From Micromonospora polyrhachis (lineage in GTDB: Bacteria; Actinomycetota; Actinomycetes; Mycobacteriales; Micromonosporaceae): a DNA stretch of 64,000 nt. Positions 1 to 7,420 of the stretch are shown piece after piece. Position 1 is the first letter of the stretch. Each line of letters opens with the position of its first letter. The position numbers and the translations under genes were made by a program. The notes beneath the pieces were generated by a model that saw only the letters and a program-made list of their open reading frames with translations, searched no databases and was not told the origin of the DNA. Location of the stretch: the NCBI RefSeq assembly GCF_014203835.1, contig NZ_JACHJW010000001.1, positions 3,608,501 through 3,672,500 on the forward strand, read 5' to 3'.

Positions 1-1403
1 GCCGCCTTGCTGCCGTACTCGACCGGGTACTTCGACTTGAACTGCACCGGTGAGTTGATCGAGTAGTCGAGTGGGTAGCCCTTTTCGAGGGCCGCCACCA
101 ACGTGAATATCTTGAACGTCGAACCGGCCTGGTAGCCGTGGATGTCGCCGCCCCCGGTGATCAGCGGGTTGGTGGTGTTCGGGTAGGTGCCTCGAATCTT
201 CCGCTTGGCCTTGGCCGGGTTGCTGGACATCTTGTTCTGCGGCTTGTTCGGGTCGTCCAGCTTGTAGTTGCGGTTGGTGGCCAGTGCGCGTACCCGACCG
301 GTGCCCGGTTCGACCGCCGCGACCATCAGCGCGTTCTTGCTGCCGGTCTTCAGTTTCCGCTCGACGGCCTTCTTTGCCGCCTCCTGCGTCTTCACGTCGA
401 GGGTGGTGACGATGCTGTAGCCGCCGCTCTTGAGCCGGCGTTCCCGGTCGTACCGGGTCTCACCGAACGGCTCCTGGTCCAGCCACCAGCGATAGAAGTA
501 GTCGCAGAAGAAGCCCCAGTGGTTCTTGTTGGCCGCGACGCAGCCGTTCGGGACCTTCTTGTCCTTGACGACGAGCTTGACCGCCTTGGCGGCCTCGCCC
601 TCGGGCTGGGTGACCATGCCGAGCTTCACCATGTTGTCGATCACGTAGTCCCGGCGTTCCACCGCGGCCGGGTAGCCGGACTTGGTGGCCGGGTTGTTCT
701 GCGACGGTGCCTTGACCAGCCCGGCGAGCATGGCCGCCTCGTCGATCGTCAGGTCCCGGGGATGTTTGCCGAAGTAGACCTGGCTGGCTGCGAAGATGCC
801 GTACGCGCCGTTGCCGAAGGCGGCGAGGTTGAGGTAACCCTCCAGGATCTGTTCCTTCGACATGTCCTGGCTGATCTGGATCGCGTAACGCATCTCCTTC
901 GCCTTGCGGGCGGCGGTGTCCTCGGTCGCGTCCACCACGTCCTGGGGATGCGTCGCCGAGTAGGCGATGGAGAGGCGGACGTACTGCATGGCGAGCGTGG
1001 ACGCTCCCTGGGTGTCACCGCCGCTGTTGTTGGACAGGAAGGCGCGGCCCACCCCCTTCAGGTCGACGCCATTGTGCTTGTAGAAGTTGTGGTCCTCGGC
1101 CGCGATGATTGCTTTCTGCATGTTCGGCGAGATGTCCTTGATCGGGACGTCCCGCCGGTTCTCGTCGAACATGCTGGCGAGCGGGGTCTTACCGTCCGCT
1201 GCGTAGAGGTAGCTGGCCTGTGGCGACCGCTTGACGGTCAGCTCACTGGGCAGCTTGTCGAAGGTCTCCGCACCTGCCTTGGCGGCCAGACCGGACATCG
1301 CCACTGCTGGGAAGGCGGCTGCGGCGACCACCACACCGGCCAGCAGTCCGCAGATCAGTAGCGATGCGGCGTTGGTAAGCACATTGTGGTCACGTTTGCG
1401 CAT
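1..1403 (-). CDS. ponA: Class A penicillin-binding protein (glycosyltransferase/transpeptidase), 3' part cut by window edge
   Basis: Bifunctional peptidoglycan synthase anchored in the membrane; 467 codons are inside the window and the rest lies to the left. Seen: basic start MRKRD, one membrane segment at about residues 10-35, then a GT51 domain with the catalytic-glutamate motif EDHNFYKHNGVD, QGASTLAMQ and RKAKEMRYAIQ. The transpeptidase begins near residue 300 and its nucleophile motif STFK is at about residue 426 (around 112-126). The ATG at 1403 is chosen for a GGAG 8 nt upstream. It is divergent from wblA, as ponA2 is from whiB4 in M. tuberculosis and as the PBP gene next to wblA in Streptomyces. 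The SxN and KTG motifs would lie beyond the edge. Confidence 0.93.
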   Translation of the reverse strand, partial: MRKRDHNVLTNAASLLICGLLAGVVVAAAAFPAVAMSGLAAKAGAETFDKLPSELTVKRSPQASYLYAADGKTPLASMFDENRRDVPIKDISPNMQKAIIAAEDHNFYKHNGVDLKGVGRAFLSNNSGGDTQGASTLAMQYVRLSIAYSATHPQDVVDATEDTAARKAKEMRYAIQISQDMSKEQILEGYLNLAAFGNGAYGIFAASQVYFGKHPRDLTIDEAAMLAGLVKAPSQNNPATKSGYPAAVERRDYVIDNMVKLGMVTQPEGEAAKAVKLVVKDKKVPNGCVAANKNHWGFFCDYFYRWWLDQEPFGETRYDRERRLKSGGYSIVTTLDVKTQEAAKKAVERKLKTGSKNALMVAAVEPGTGRVRALATNRNYKLDDPNKPQNKMSSNPAKAKRKIRGTYPNTTNPLITGGGDIHGYQAGSTFKIFTLVAALEKGYPLDYSINSPVQFKSKYPVEYGSKA

Positions 1404-1809
1404 CCAAGTCACTCCGTCAGGGTACGTCAATCGGCAACGAGGTCCTCTCCCGCGTACTTTCCCCATTTCCTGCGGGCGTTGGCCTCGTTGTGCTAGACGC
1501 ACGACTCCTGACATGCGGTTGCGTGTCCCCACTGTCGAGTGTTCCCCATATCGCGGGTCCTCGGCGGTGTTTTCGCAGATCGCCGTCGGGTAGACAGGGC
1601 TGCACTGTCGGGCGATCAGTCTGGAGTGTCCGGATTATTAGATTTGGCCGACAACGTTGCGTAATCAGATGACTACAGAGCATGATGGTGCTGCGAGGGG
1701 ATCGCATGCCGTCCGGCGCGCCCGGGGAAGGCGCGGTGGACGGCCGGGGGGTTATCGCCGGCTGGCCGGCAGAGGTCGGTAGCGGGACTGCAAGGGGGGA
1801 CGTAATCAG
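1404..1809. other. Intergenic region between divergent ponA and wblA
   Basis: This 406-bp stretch must hold both promoters. Around 1630-1670 it is more AT-rich than its surroundings. The 12-mer cgtaatcagatg occurs twice, at 1660-1671 and at 1801-1812; the second copy contains the wblA start codon and the first contains an ATG opening a 37-codon frame (1669-1782). No known small RNA or riboswitch is recognised. Confidence 0.6.
1669..1782 (+). CDS. Possible 37-aa upstream ORF in the wblA leader
   Basis: ATG at 1669 lies inside the first copy of a 12-bp repeat whose second copy contains the wblA start. The frame runs 37 codons, is very Arg/Gly-rich, and stops at 1780-1782, 27 nt before wblA. 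No good ribosome binding site precedes it. It could be a leader peptide or chance; the GC-rich composition makes open frames common here. Confidence 0.2.
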   Translation: MTTEHDGAARGSHAVRRARGRRGGRPGGYRRLAGRGR

Positions 1810-2106
1810 ATGGGCATGATTCCAGACTGGCCCACGTTGGCGGCGTGTCAGAACGGTGATCCTGATGCGCTGTTCGTGCAAGGCGCGGAGCAGAACGTGG
1901 CGAAGAGGATCTGCCGTAGCTGCCCGGTGCGCTACGAGTGCCTGGCTGACGCGCTCGACAACCGTATCGAGTTCGGTGTGTGGGGTGGCATGACCGAACG
2001 CGAGCGCCGGGCGTTGCTACGTCGACACCCACAGGTGCCGAGCTGGAAGAAGATGTTCGAGGCCGCGATGCGGGACAAGAACAAGTCGCTGGTCACGACT
2101 GGCTGA
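1810..2106 (+). CDS. wblA: WhiB-like iron-sulfur regulator, WblA/WhiB4 type
   Basis: A 98-aa cytoplasmic 4Fe-4S regulator. Seen: the four cluster cysteines C13, C35, C38 and C44 (C-x21-C-x2-C-x5-C), the GVWGG turn at 56-60, and a basic C-terminal tail (ERRALLRR and onward) of the kind that contacts DNA or sigma factor. The start is set by AAGGGGGGA ending 9 nt before the ATG. The assignment to WblA/WhiB4 rather than another Wbl rests on its neighbours: a class A PBP on one side and two ArsA-like ATPases on the other, the same as wblA in Streptomyces and whiB4 in M. tuberculosis. WblA represses antibiotic production and controls late development in Streptomyces; WhiB4 is a redox sensor. Its 3' end overlaps the convergent ATPase gene by 14 bp. 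Confidence 0.92.
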   Translation: MGMIPDWPTLAACQNGDPDALFVQGAEQNVAKRICRSCPVRYECLADALDNRIEFGVWGGMTERERRALLRRHPQVPSWKKMFEAAMRDKNKSLVTTG

Positions 2107-3241
2107 TCGCCGCACCAATCGTGCGTAGCCCGTCGATGTCGTGCACATCGGCGGGCTGCGCCGTGACCGCCACCGTCGGGACCGTGGGGAAGGCCTCGGT
2201 GAACCGGGCGGCCACCCGTTGCTCCCGCGTCGCCTGCCGGGCCAGCGTCGCGTGTACCCGCAACGCCGCCACGGTCGCCTCGTGCCCGCCGGCCGCAGCC
2301 AGATGCTCGGCGGCGGCCAGGCTCTGCTCGGCATCCGGCTCCGCGACGAGCGGACGGTGCACGCGGTTGAGCACCAGGCCGGCCAGTGGCATCCGCTCCT
2401 CACCGAGCCGTCCGGCGAAGTACGCCGCCTCCCGGACCGCGTCCGGCTCCGGGGCTGCGACCAGCAGGAATGCCGTCTCCCGGGCCTGAAGGATGCGGTA
2501 CGTCTGCTCGGCGCGCTGCCGGAAGCCGCCGAACATCGAGTCCAGTGCGGCCACGAACCCGGACAGATCAGTGAGCAACTGGGCGCCGAGCACCTTCTGC
2601 ACGACCTTCGAGAACATCCCGAACGAGGCGGTTACCAGGCTGAACATGCTTCGCCCGCCGCTGCGAGCCGGGGCGAGCAGCAGCCGCAGCATCCGGCCGT
2701 CGAGGAACCGGGACAGCCGGGCCGGTGCGTCGAGGAAGTCCAGCGCCGATCGCGAGGGCGGCGTGTCGACGACGATCAGGTCCCACTCGCCCCGGGCGTG
2801 CAACTGCCCCAGCTTCTCCATCGCCATGTACTCCTGCGTACCGGCGAAGGTCGAACTCATCGCCTGGTAGAAGGGGTTGGCGAAGATCTCTGCCGCCTTC
2901 GCCGGATCGGTGTGCGCGAGCACCACGTCGTCGAAGGTCCGCTTCATGTCCAGCATCATGGCGTGCAGCTCGCCGCCGTTCACCTCGACTTCGAGCCCCT
3001 TGACCTGGCGCGGGGTGTTGTCCAGCTCGACCAGGCCCAGCGACTGGGCCAGGCGCCGGGCCGGGTCGATGGTGAGCACCACCGTACGACGACCGTGCTG
3101 CTCGGCGGCGCGCAGCGCGAGCGCGGCAGCCGTGGTGGTCTTACCCACGCCACCCGCGCCACAGCAGACCACGATCCGGACACCGGGGTCGGCGAGGATC
3201 TGGTCGACGTCCAGTCGCGGCGCCGCGTGATCGGAAGGCAC
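2093..3241 (-). CDS. ArsA/GET3-like P-loop ATPase (Rv3680-like)
   Basis: A 382-aa cytoplasmic ATPase of the ArsA/GET3/MinD (SIMIBI) class. Seen: Walker A CGAGGVGKTT at about residues 27-36 and the DTPPSRSALDFLD switch/Walker B segment near 160. The signature lysine of the deviant KGGxGKT loop is replaced by Ala (GAGGVGKT), while its partner upstream keeps it; M. tuberculosis Rv3679/Rv3680 also form a two-ATPase pair. GTG at 3241 is preferred over the TTG just upstream because TACGCT lies 6 nt before it, so this gene may have its own leaderless promoter although it follows the partner by only 57 nt. The substrate in actinomycetes is not established; the arsenite-efflux label often attached is not supported by any arsenic gene here. 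Confidence 0.88.
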   Translation of the reverse strand: MPSDHAAPRLDVDQILADPGVRIVVCCGAGGVGKTTTAAALALRAAEQHGRRTVVLTIDPARRLAQSLGLVELDNTPRQVKGLEVEVNGGELHAMMLDMKRTFDDVVLAHTDPAKAAEIFANPFYQAMSSTFAGTQEYMAMEKLGQLHARGEWDLIVVDTPPSRSALDFLDAPARLSRFLDGRMLRLLLAPARSGGRSMFSLVTASFGMFSKVVQKVLGAQLLTDLSGFVAALDSMFGGFRQRAEQTYRILQARETAFLLVAAPEPDAVREAAYFAGRLGEERMPLAGLVLNRVHRPLVAEPDAEQSLAAAEHLAAAGGHEATVAALRVHATLARQATREQRVAARFTEAFPTVPTVAVTAQPADVHDIDGLRTIGAAISQS

Positions 3242-3247
3242 CAAACG

Positions 3248-3253
3248 AGCGTA
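3248..3253 (-). promoter_or_regulatory. Putative -10 box (TACGCT) of the second ArsA-like gene
   Basis: TACGCT read on the minus strand, followed by 6 nt and the GTG at 3241. No Shine-Dalgarno sequence. Consistent with a leaderless transcript. Confidence 0.5.
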
Positions 3254-3298
3254 TCGGGATCGGCACGTCGTTCGCCCGGGGCAACGGACAGGTGTGAG

Positions 3299-4273
3299 TC
3301 AGTCGGCCTGACTCAGTCGCTCTGCCAGTACGTTCAGGCCGGTTCGGTCGACCCCTTCGGCCAGCAGCGGCAGTTCGACCAGCGGCCGGCCCAGCTCGAC
3401 CAGGTCGGTGCGGAGCGAGTCCTCCAGGGCCCGGCGGGTCAGGTGGTTCCTGACCTCGGCGTGCAGTCCGGTGACGGTGGCCCGATCGGCGGGCAGCCCG
3501 GCGGCGGTGAGCCCTCGGCGCAGCTCGGCCTGGGTGACCTTGGCCGCCTGCAGCGGGGGCTGGGTGCCGTTGACGATGATCCGGCCGACCGGGATGTTCA
3601 ACGCGGTCAGCTCGGCCATCGCGTCCACGGTCTCCTGCACCGGCATCTCTTCGAGCAGCGTCACGATGTGCACGGCGGTCATGGGTGAGCGCAGCAGGTT
3701 GGCCACGCCCTCGCTCTGGGTCTTGATCGGGCCCACCTTGGCCAGCCGAGCGGCCTCTGCGGTCACGTTGAGGAAACGCCCGATTCGTCCGGTTGGTGGG
3801 GCGTCGAGGACGACGGCGTCGTACACCCGGCGCTGGTTGACGGACCGGGTGGTCGCCTCCTTCACCTTGCCGGTGAGCAGGATGTCCCGTAGGCCGGGGG
3901 CGATGGTGGTCGCGAAGTCGATCGCACCGAACTTGCGTAGCGCCCGGCCGGCGGCGCCGAGCTTGTAGAACATGTCCAGGTATTCGAGGAGCGCCTCCTC
4001 GGGGTCCACCGCCAACGCCCGGACCTCGCCGCCGTGCGCGGCGGTGGCGATCTTGCGTTCCTCGTAGGGCAGAGGGTCGGTCCCGAAGAGTTGGGCGATG
4101 CCCTGCCGGCCCTCGACCTCGACCAACAGGGTTCGGCGTCCGTCGGCGGCGAGCGTGAGCGCCAGGGCGGCGGCCACGCTGGTCTTGCCGGTCCCGCCCT
4201 TGCCTGTCACCACATGCAGGCGGGCCGGCCAAGCCGTTCGGGCCGGGTTGGCCGGCTGCTCACCTGCTCGCAC
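3299..4273 (-). CDS. ArsA/GET3-like P-loop ATPase (Rv3679-like)
   Basis: A 324-aa cytoplasmic ATPase, first gene of the two-ATPase operon. Seen: full deviant Walker A GKGGTGKTS at residues 24-32 with the signature lysine K25, and DAPPTGRIGRFLN near residue 150. It has no membrane segment and no extra domain. It is shorter than the partner and keeps the canonical loop, so the two may form a heterodimer; that is inference. Start GTG 4273 is 6 nt after TAGGCT with no ribosome binding site. Confidence 0.9.
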   Translation of the reverse strand: MRAGEQPANPARTAWPARLHVVTGKGGTGKTSVAAALALTLAADGRRTLLVEVEGRQGIAQLFGTDPLPYEERKIATAAHGGEVRALAVDPEEALLEYLDMFYKLGAAGRALRKFGAIDFATTIAPGLRDILLTGKVKEATTRSVNQRRVYDAVVLDAPPTGRIGRFLNVTAEAARLAKVGPIKTQSEGVANLLRSPMTAVHIVTLLEEMPVQETVDAMAELTALNIPVGRIIVNGTQPPLQAAKVTQAELRRGLTAAGLPADRATVTGLHAEVRNHLTRRALEDSLRTDLVELGRPLVELPLLAEGVDRTGLNVLAERLSQAD

Positions 4274-4279
4274 GTTTCG

Positions 4280-4285
4280 AGCCTA
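4280..4285 (-). promoter_or_regulatory. Putative -10 box (TAGGCT) of the ArsA-like operon
   Basis: TAGGCT on the minus strand, 6 nt before GTG 4273; no Shine-Dalgarno. No clear -35. Confidence 0.55.
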
Positions 4286-4298
4286 GCCGCTGGTGCGG

Positions 4299-5291
4299 TC
4301 AGGCCACCTCACACACCCACCAGCCGGTCTTCTTTACCACGGTGAACTTCAATGGCTGTTCGGCCATCTTCTCATCCGAGGTGATCAAGGTGAGCTTGGT
4401 CGAGACGATCGCCCGTTCCTCGTTCTTGTCGTCCACCTTCAGCGGCGTCCACCGGAACTTCGGGTCCTTGTTGGCCTCGACCTGGCTCTTGATCCCGTCG
4501 ACCTTCTTCTTGATCGCCTCGTCGTCGCGGGCTTCGGAGCAGACCAGCTCCGCTGCCTTCTTGGCGTCGCGTTCGACGTATACGGCTTCGAGGAAGTTCT
4601 CGACCGCTGCCTCGGGCGCTTCCGCACCGGTGCCGGTCTGGGTGTCCCGCAGAATCAGGAACGCGGCGACGCCGCCGCCGCCGCAGAGCACCAACACCAC
4701 GGCCAGGACGATCGAGACGATCAGTAGCCCCCGGCGCTTCTTGGGCGGTGTCGGTGGCGGGCCGTAGCCCGGCTGACCGGGTGGCAGGTCCGGGAACTGC
4801 GGCTGGCCGGGCATCGGCTGGCCGGGGAAGGCCTGCTGTCCGGGCATCGGCTGGCCCGGCACGGGCTGGCCCGGGTACGGCTGACCCGGAACGGGCTGCG
4901 CCGGGTACGGCTGACCGGACACCGGCTGCCCGGACATCGGGTGGCCGGACATCGGGTGGCCGCCGGACACTGGCTGCCCGGACACCGGCTGGGTTGCGAA
5001 GGGCTGTGTCGGGTAGGGCTGCCCGGAGACCGGCTGTGTCGGGTAGGGCTGCCCGGACATGGGCTGTGCCGAGTAGGGCTGTGCCGGATACGGCTGCCCG
5101 GGCATTGGTTGACCCGGTATCGGCTGCGTAGGTGGCTCCGGAACGGCTCCCGGCTGGGCCGGGAACGGGGTGGTCGGGAGCGCGGCGGTGGGCTCGGCCG
5201 GATTCGTCGGCGCGGAGGGTCGGGTCGGATCCTCGTACGGCGGCTGGCTGCCCTGTGGTTGGCCCGCGCCGTCGTTGGGCGGCTGAGTCAT
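4299..5291 (-). CDS. Proline-rich repeat protein with one membrane anchor and an extracytoplasmic DUF4878-like domain
   Basis: A 330-aa protein of unknown function. Residues 1-190 are a disordered cytoplasmic arm rich in Pro, Gln and Gly with about fifteen imperfect repeats of the type GQPYPxQPV/MSGQP. A KKRR-flanked membrane helix follows at about 205-230 with a run of glycines. The last 95 residues form a small domain of the DUF4878/NTF2-like kind with a predicted disulfide (CSEA and WVCEVA). The frame stays open upstream to 5399, but ATG 5291 has GGGGAGA 4 nt before it. Proline-repeat arms of this design occur on actinobacterial membrane proteins next to secretion genes. It follows the GntR gene by 111 nt on the same strand. 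Confidence 0.75.
   Translation of the reverse strand: MTQPPNDGAGQPQGSQPPYEDPTRPSAPTNPAEPTAALPTTPFPAQPGAVPEPPTQPIPGQPMPGQPYPAQPYSAQPMSGQPYPTQPVSGQPYPTQPFATQPVSGQPVSGGHPMSGHPMSGQPVSGQPYPAQPVPGQPYPGQPVPGQPMPGQQAFPGQPMPGQPQFPDLPPGQPGYGPPPTPPKKRRGLLIVSIVLAVVLVLCGGGGVAAFLILRDTQTGTGAEAPEAAVENFLEAVYVERDAKKAAELVCSEARDDEAIKKKVDGIKSQVEANKDPKFRWTPLKVDDKNEERAIVSTKLTLITSDEKMAEQPLKFTVVKKTGWWVCEVA
4796..5140. repeat. In-frame proline-repeat coding array
   Basis: Imperfect repeats of 15-30 bp built around ggctgcccggacaccggc and ggctgacccggtac-like units, encoding GQPxPxQP. The length is likely to vary between strains. Confidence 0.8.
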
Positions 5292-5402
5292 CGATCTCCC
5301 CCGTTCACCTCGGTGCGCGTGGCCCGTGCGTAGGGTGGTGCTGTACTGGACGTGACGAGAGAGCATACGTGCCCGCTCGACGGTGAGGGTAGCTCCCACG
5401 CG

Positions 5403-5807
5403 CTAGGGCCGCGTCAGGCGTATCCGATCCCCGGGATGGACGCTGGTACTGCCGTCGGGCAGTTGGATCTCCAACACCGGCACCCCGTCGTCCAGGTCGT
5501 GTTCGAGACGCTCGGCGTCGGACGGCATGCGAGCGATGGCGAAGCTGCTCGCGGGAAGCTCCAGTGGCGTTCGTTCGACCTGTTCGCGTACCCGGGTCCC
5601 GTAGCCGCGCGAGGTGGTCACCAGCCCTTCGGCGCGTAACAGTGCGATCGCCTGCCGGACCGCCGGCCGGGCCAGCCCGTGGGTTTGCGCGAGGGTCGTT
5701 TCGGAGGGCAGTGGCGAGCCGGGCGGGAGTTCGCCGCTGTCGATCTGCTCGCGCAGCAGGTCGGCGAGTTGGCGGTAGAGCGCCCGATCCCTCCGTGGAT
5801 CGATCAT
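5403..5807 (-). CDS. Short GntR-family transcriptional regulator
   Basis: A 134-aa DNA-binding protein. Seen: winged helix-turn-helix at residues 8-72 (ALYRQLADLLREQI, then PLPSETTLAQTHGLARPAVR and the GYGTRV wing). The C-terminal part is only about 60 residues and far too short for the usual UTRA or FCD effector domain, so this is a minimal GntR. Longer starts exist to 5924, but ATG 5807 is favoured: TACTGT lies 7 nt upstream (leaderless pattern) and the protein then begins at the domain edge. The perfect 12-bp palindrome cgatcatgatcg covers the start codon and may be an autoregulatory site. It is divergent from the hypothetical gene at 5971. Confidence 0.85.
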   Translation of the reverse strand: MIDPRRDRALYRQLADLLREQIDSGELPPGSPLPSETTLAQTHGLARPAVRQAIALLRAEGLVTTSRGYGTRVREQVERTPLELPASSFAIARMPSDAERLEHDLDDGVPVLEIQLPDGSTSVHPGDRIRLTRP

Positions 5808-5812
5808 GATCG
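5801..5812. promoter_or_regulatory. Perfect 12-bp palindrome over the gntR start codon
   Basis: cgatcatgatcg is its own reverse complement and contains the ATG of the GntR gene, just downstream of the putative TACTGT -10 (5815-5820). A site here would allow self-repression. Inference only. Confidence 0.35.
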
Positions 5813-5814
5813 TG

Positions 5815-5820
5815 ACAGTA
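5815..5820 (-). promoter_or_regulatory. Putative -10 box (TACTGT) of the gntR gene
   Basis: Seven nt before ATG 5807 on the minus strand, with no Shine-Dalgarno. Confidence 0.45.
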
Positions 5821-5970
5821 TGTGACCACAGCAGCGCGTCATGTTGTGATCCTAGGAGCATGTGCTTACTGTCGTCGCCAACGGGAACCGGCCGGTCAGG
5901 CCCGGTCCTGATGGCCGGTACCACGGTCGGGGTGCCGGCACCTCAGCCCGCTACGACGCCGGAGGCACGC

Positions 5971-6582
5971 ATGCGTGACCACGCGGACAACTACGCGCGC
6001 ACACACCTCGAAACGAGGGAGCGATGGCAATCGCTGCGGGTACCGGGCGTGGCAGCCGATGTCGGTTCGATTCATCGGGCGGGGACGGTGGGCACCGCCG
6101 GGTCGACCGGCGCTGTCGGGCCGACTGGCATCGTCGGGCCGATCAACGAGCGGCCCTACCGTCGACCTCCGGATCCAGGGTCACCGGCACCCGCCACCGG
6201 CGAGACGCCGGCACCCGCCGCCACCGAGACACCGGCACCCGCCGAGACGTCGGTACGACCAGCGGCCCTGGCCAGCTGTGATCAGCAGGAGGACGAGTCC
6301 GGCTTCGTGATCCACCTGCCGATACACGTCAACGATCTGGAAACGGCCGCCCGACTGGCCTACACCGTGGCCGGCTCGCTGGCTTTCCTGCCGGAACTCG
6401 ATCCGGGCGAGACCACCGTCTCCATCGCAGACGACCAGAACAACCGGCACCGGGTCTTCTGCGACCGCCTACTGCCAGATCGGACCCGCTGTCCGAGGCG
6501 GTTCGAGCACAGTGGGCGCTGCGAGCCAGTGGACCCGGGGCCGGACAGCGGCTCGGTCCCCCGACAGTGGGACGGGCGGTAA
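5971..6582 (+). CDS. Hypothetical protein with Thr/Pro/Gly-rich linker and conserved C-terminal region
   Basis: A 203-aa protein not recognised. N-terminal 30 residues are charged (MRDHADNYARTHLETRERW). Residues 40-100 are a low-complexity linker rich in Gly, Thr, Pro and Ala. The last 95 residues look like a real domain: a helix-rich stretch LETAARLAYTVAG and a Cys/Arg motif with CDRLLPDRTRC and HSGRC that could bind a metal. The frame is open to 5806, but ATG 5971 has GGAGG 5 nt before it. It is divergent from gntR and may be its target. Confidence 0.6.
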   Translation: MRDHADNYARTHLETRERWQSLRVPGVAADVGSIHRAGTVGTAGSTGAVGPTGIVGPINERPYRRPPDPGSPAPATGETPAPAATETPAPAETSVRPAALASCDQQEDESGFVIHLPIHVNDLETAARLAYTVAGSLAFLPELDPGETTVSIADDQNNRHRVFCDRLLPDRTRCPRRFEHSGRCEPVDPGPDSGSVPRQWDGR

Positions 6583-6605
6583 GTCGAACCTGCCGGAGCG
6601 ATAGT

Positions 6606-6611
6606 TAGGCT
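6606..6611 (+). promoter_or_regulatory. Putative -10 box (TAGGCT) of the DUF4177-ridA pair
   Basis: Seven nt before ATG 6619; no ribosome binding site. Confidence 0.55.
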
Positions 6612-6618
6612 GAGCGAC

Positions 6619-6774
6619 ATGACGAAGTGGGAGTACGCGACCGTGCCGTTGCTGGTGCACGCGACCAAGCAGATTCTCGACAACTGGGGTGAGGACGGCT
6701 GGGAGTTGGTGGCCGTGGTACCGGGCCCCAACCCGGACCAGTTGGTCGCGTATTTCAAGCGGCCGAAGCCATGA
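6619..6774 (+). CDS. DUF4177-like 51-aa protein
   Basis: A 51-aa protein starting MTKWEYATVPLLVH and containing NWGEDGWELVAVVPGP, the pattern of the DUF4177 family (small alpha/beta proteins that begin with KWEY and carry DGWELV). It is the counterpart of M. tuberculosis Rv3678A, which also precedes a RidA gene. The stop overlaps the ridA start (ATGA at 6771-6774), so the two are translationally coupled. The start is probably leaderless. Function unknown. Confidence 0.85.
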   Translation: MTKWEYATVPLLVHATKQILDNWGEDGWELVAVVPGPNPDQLVAYFKRPKP

Positions 6775-7232
6775 CGGGCGGCCCGCAGGCCAAGCTTGCC
6801 GAGTTGGGGCTGAGCCTGCCAGAGGTGGTGCCGCCGGTGGCCAGCTACGTACCGGCCGTGCAGTCCGGCAATCACGTCTACGTTTCCGGGCAACTACCGA
6901 TGGCCGACGGCAAGCTGCTGGCCACCGGCAAGGTGGGCGCGGGGGTCTCCGCCGAGCAGGCGAAGGACCTGGCCGCACGCTGTGCGCTCAACGCGTTGGC
7001 CGCCGTCGACTCACTGGTGGGCCTGGAGAATGTCGTCAAGATCGTTAAGGTGACCGGATTCGTCGCCTCGGCCGAGGGATTCACCGGCCAGCCCGGCGTG
7101 ATCAACGGAGCCTCCGACCTCCTCGGCGCGGTATTCGGCGAGGCTGGCCGGCACGCGCGCAGCGCCGTCGGGGTGGCCGAGTTGCCCCTGGACGCACCGG
7201 TCGAGGTCGAGATCATCGTCGAGGTCGGCTGA
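6771..7232 (+). CDS. RidA/YjgF/UK114-family protein (Rv3678c-like)
   Basis: A 153-aa cytoplasmic protein of the Rid superfamily, whose archetype RidA deaminates reactive enamine/imine intermediates from PLP enzymes as a homotrimer. Seen: the start KLAELGLSLPEV, SGNHVYVSGQLPMADGKLL and the C-terminal hydrophobic/acidic strand PVEVEIIVEVG. The arginine of the canonical RidA active site (in the R-N/Q-C-x-N/D region) is not evident; the corresponding place reads FGEAGRHARSAVGVAEL, which is the form found in the RutC/Rid subgroup of actinobacteria, so enzymatic activity is uncertain. Start set by the ATGA overlap with the DUF4177 gene. Confidence 0.88.
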   Translation: MTGGPQAKLAELGLSLPEVVPPVASYVPAVQSGNHVYVSGQLPMADGKLLATGKVGAGVSAEQAKDLAARCALNALAAVDSLVGLENVVKIVKVTGFVASAEGFTGQPGVINGASDLLGAVFGEAGRHARSAVGVAELPLDAPVEVEIIVEVG

Positions 7233-7259
7233 CGTACCGCCCCGACATCCATCCGGGGT

Positions 7260-7358
7260 GGCGTCACCCCGCTGACGAGGCGTCACTCCAGACCGGGGAG
7301 GGCATCACCCCGCTGGAAGGCAGCACGTCAGGCCGGGAGGCGTCACTCCGGACAGCGG
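7260..7358. repeat. Degenerate ~20-bp tandem array after ridA
   Basis: Five units of 19-21 bp, the clearest beginning ggcgtcaccccgctg or ggcgtcactcc, start 28 bp after the ridA stop. Non-coding. One of many arrays at gene 3' ends in this window. Confidence 0.6.
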
Positions 7359-7386
7359 TGGCCGGCCGCAGCCGCCGTACTGGTCG

Positions 7387-7392
7387 TACCAT
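7387..7392 (+). promoter_or_regulatory. Putative -10 box (TACCAT) ahead of the MBL gene
   Basis: Seven nt before an ATG at 7400 that opens a six-codon frame, rather than before the MBL start at 7417. Confidence 0.4.
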
Positions 7393-7399
7393 CGCAGCC

Positions 7400-7420
7400 A
7401 TGACGGGGCAGCAGCCATGA
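7400..7420 (+). CDS. Hexapeptide upstream ORF (MTGQQP) overlapping the MBL start
   Basis: ATG at 7400 sits at the leaderless distance from TACCAT and encodes six residues; its TGA at 7418-7420 overlaps the ATG of the hydrolase at 7417. The segment cagccatgacggggc is present twice 17 bp apart, so this mini-frame arose by duplication of the start region. Plausible but unproven. Confidence 0.3.
   Translation: MTGQQP

Noticed and set aside
2141-3688. Plus-strand open frame of 515 codons
   Set aside because: Antisense to both ArsA-like ATPases, which have clear P-loops; no recognisable motif.
2093-4273. Arsenical efflux (arsA) operon
   Set aside because: No arsB, arsC, arsR or arsD nearby, and the pair matches the conserved Rv3679-Rv3680 position next to whiB4. 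The arsenic label is not supported.
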